A DNA stretch of 64,000 nt, from NCBI GenBank assembly GCA_027448945.1, contig DAIDMQ010000028.1, positions 62,001 to 126,000 of the forward strand, given 5' to 3'. How positions within the stretch are numbered: the first letter of the stretch is position 1; the number at the start of each line of letters is the position of its first letter. A model generated the notes under the pieces. The model saw nothing but the letters and a program-made list of their open reading frames with translations. It had not been told where the DNA came from and searched no databases. The DNA comes from Gallionellaceae bacterium (GTDB taxonomy: Bacteria > Pseudomonadota > Gammaproteobacteria > Burkholderiales > Gallionellaceae). Of the stretch, positions 63,487-64,000 are shown one piece after another. The translations under genes were made by a program, and so were the position numbers.

Positions 63487-63627
63487 TTAAACCGTAACCG
63501 CTTGGCTTGGCTTTAAGCTTGATGGATTAATAGCCGCTACCTGCCTGTTTAATCTGAATACTTCTGCCACCGCGTATATGGCAAGGCCACCAATTATGCA
63601 CAAGGCGGTATATTGGGCGCGTGTCAT
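63487..63627 (-). CDS. 46-residue single-helix membrane protein
   Basis: From ATG 63627 by ATGA overlap with the previous gene's stop. One hydrophobic helix (TALCIIGGLAIYAVAEV) and a polar tail. Could be a small holin-like or phage membrane protein, given the tail-like gene before it. Longer upstream frame is not coding. Confidence 0.5.
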   Translation of the reverse strand: MTRAQYTALCIIGGLAIYAVAEVFRLNRQVAAINPSSLKPSQAVTV

Positions 63628-63947
63628 GTGCCTGCTGGGTATGTCGGTTGAACGGGCAACACTGTGCTGGTGGTGTCTGCGCCGCTGATGATTGCGCGCA
63701 ATGCTGCCGTGTATGTCTGCCACGATGCAGGATATGCAACACCTGCTTTAATACACCGGACCGCCACTATGTCGGTTCTATCTAGCTCTGCCTTTGCTTG
63801 CTCTTTTAGCGTAGGCAGTATTTCTGCAAAACAAAACCCCTTCTCTACTTCTATAAATCCCCGTGCTAGTAGACCGTCTATTTCCGTAAGGTCGGCACTG
63901 TCACAAAAATTGAAAGCCCTACTGTTTATATGCGCAAAAAATCTCAA
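63624..63947 (-). CDS. Phage tail-protein-like fragment
   Basis: 107 residues from a TTG start with AAGGA at the right distance. C-terminal PASWQTYTAALRAIISGAD matches the ending of tailed-phage tail-fiber or assembly proteins (YPxSWxxYRxALR type). The N-terminal part (FFAHINSRAFNFCDSADL) is not recognised. It suggests a second, tailed-type prophage at the window edge. Confidence 0.55.
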   Translation of the reverse strand: MRFFAHINSRAFNFCDSADLTEIDGLLARGFIEVEKGFCFAEILPTLKEQAKAELDRTDIVAVRCIKAGVAYPASWQTYTAALRAIISGADTTSTVLPVQPTYPAGT

Positions 63948-64000
63948 TTTCTTAGTCCTTTCTATATTTGAATCTAAATGCCCATTTTGCTTTTAATACA

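Noticed and set aside
1-64000. CRISPR arrays, rRNA genes, complete insertion sequences
   Set aside because: No regularly spaced repeats, no rRNA-like sequence and no transposase gene were seen on either strand.

Overview
The window looks like a betaproteobacterial chromosome, probably from the Gallionellales/Nitrosomonadales area. Gene content (class II cytochromes c, cNOR, UbiG next to GyrA, a serC-serA-pheA-hisC-aroF run) and a circularly permuted tmRNA gene support this; the genus is not determined. Base composition is about 50% GC by eye, with a visibly GC-richer patch at about 60.8-62.1 kb. A near-canonical XerCD dif site at 62.38 kb suggests that the right end lies in the replication terminus.

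Layout. (1) 0-7.2 kb, nitric oxide and nitrogen-oxide handling: an NsrR-like Rrf2 regulator faces a norCB operon, followed by an HPP-family membrane protein, a 24-residue membrane peptide and an FmdE-like protein. On the other strand are two class II (c'-type) cytochromes and a small membrane protein. (2) 6.6-10.3 kb, a TetR regulator with a DevBCA-type export system. (3) 10.3-19.2 kb, an accessory island of mostly unrecognised genes. It holds a candidate sRNA, an IHF-beta-like gene, and a FimB/FimE-like tyrosine recombinase beside inverted and direct repeats. It also holds a two-nuclease fusion protein (DUF2779-like) and the decayed C-terminus of a phage integrase next to tRNA-Ser(GGA). (4) 19.3-24.3 kb, housekeeping: gloB, a methyltransferase, rnhA, dnaQ, a D-lactate dehydrogenase-like enzyme and an HI0933-family flavoprotein. 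(5) 24.2-29.1 kb, a lipid/glycerol operon: lysophospholipase-like hydrolase, glycerophosphodiesterase, GlpD and an FGGY kinase. (6) 29.2-39.5 kb: permuted tmRNA, gph, ubiG, gyrA, and a serine/aromatic/histidine biosynthesis cluster. (7) 39.5-48.3 kb: a MacAB-TolC-type exporter, a cytochrome c, a Csp1-like copper-storage protein, TonB-ExbB-ExbD and alanine dehydrogenase. (8) 48.4-52 kb: a DEAD-box helicase with a structured leader, then a lexA-umuD pair under Gram-positive-style SOS boxes, and a MazG-like pyrophosphohydrolase. (9) 52-60.5 kb, glycogen metabolism: pgi-glgB divergent from glgC-GH57-malQ. (10) 60.5-64 kb, mobile DNA at dif: a translationally coupled phage-like operon bracketed by two dif-like sites, a second related regulator outside the dif site, a toxin-antitoxin pair and tail-protein-like and membrane fragments.

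Most noteworthy: the two-piece tmRNA with an altered tag (ANDENYAIAA); the FimB-like recombinase locus with repeated upstream elements; GAAC-N4-GTTC LexA boxes controlling an umuD with no umuC beside it; the dif-integrated mini-element whose last ORF is cut at the junction; and a candidate small RNA that exposes an anti-Shine-Dalgarno loop.
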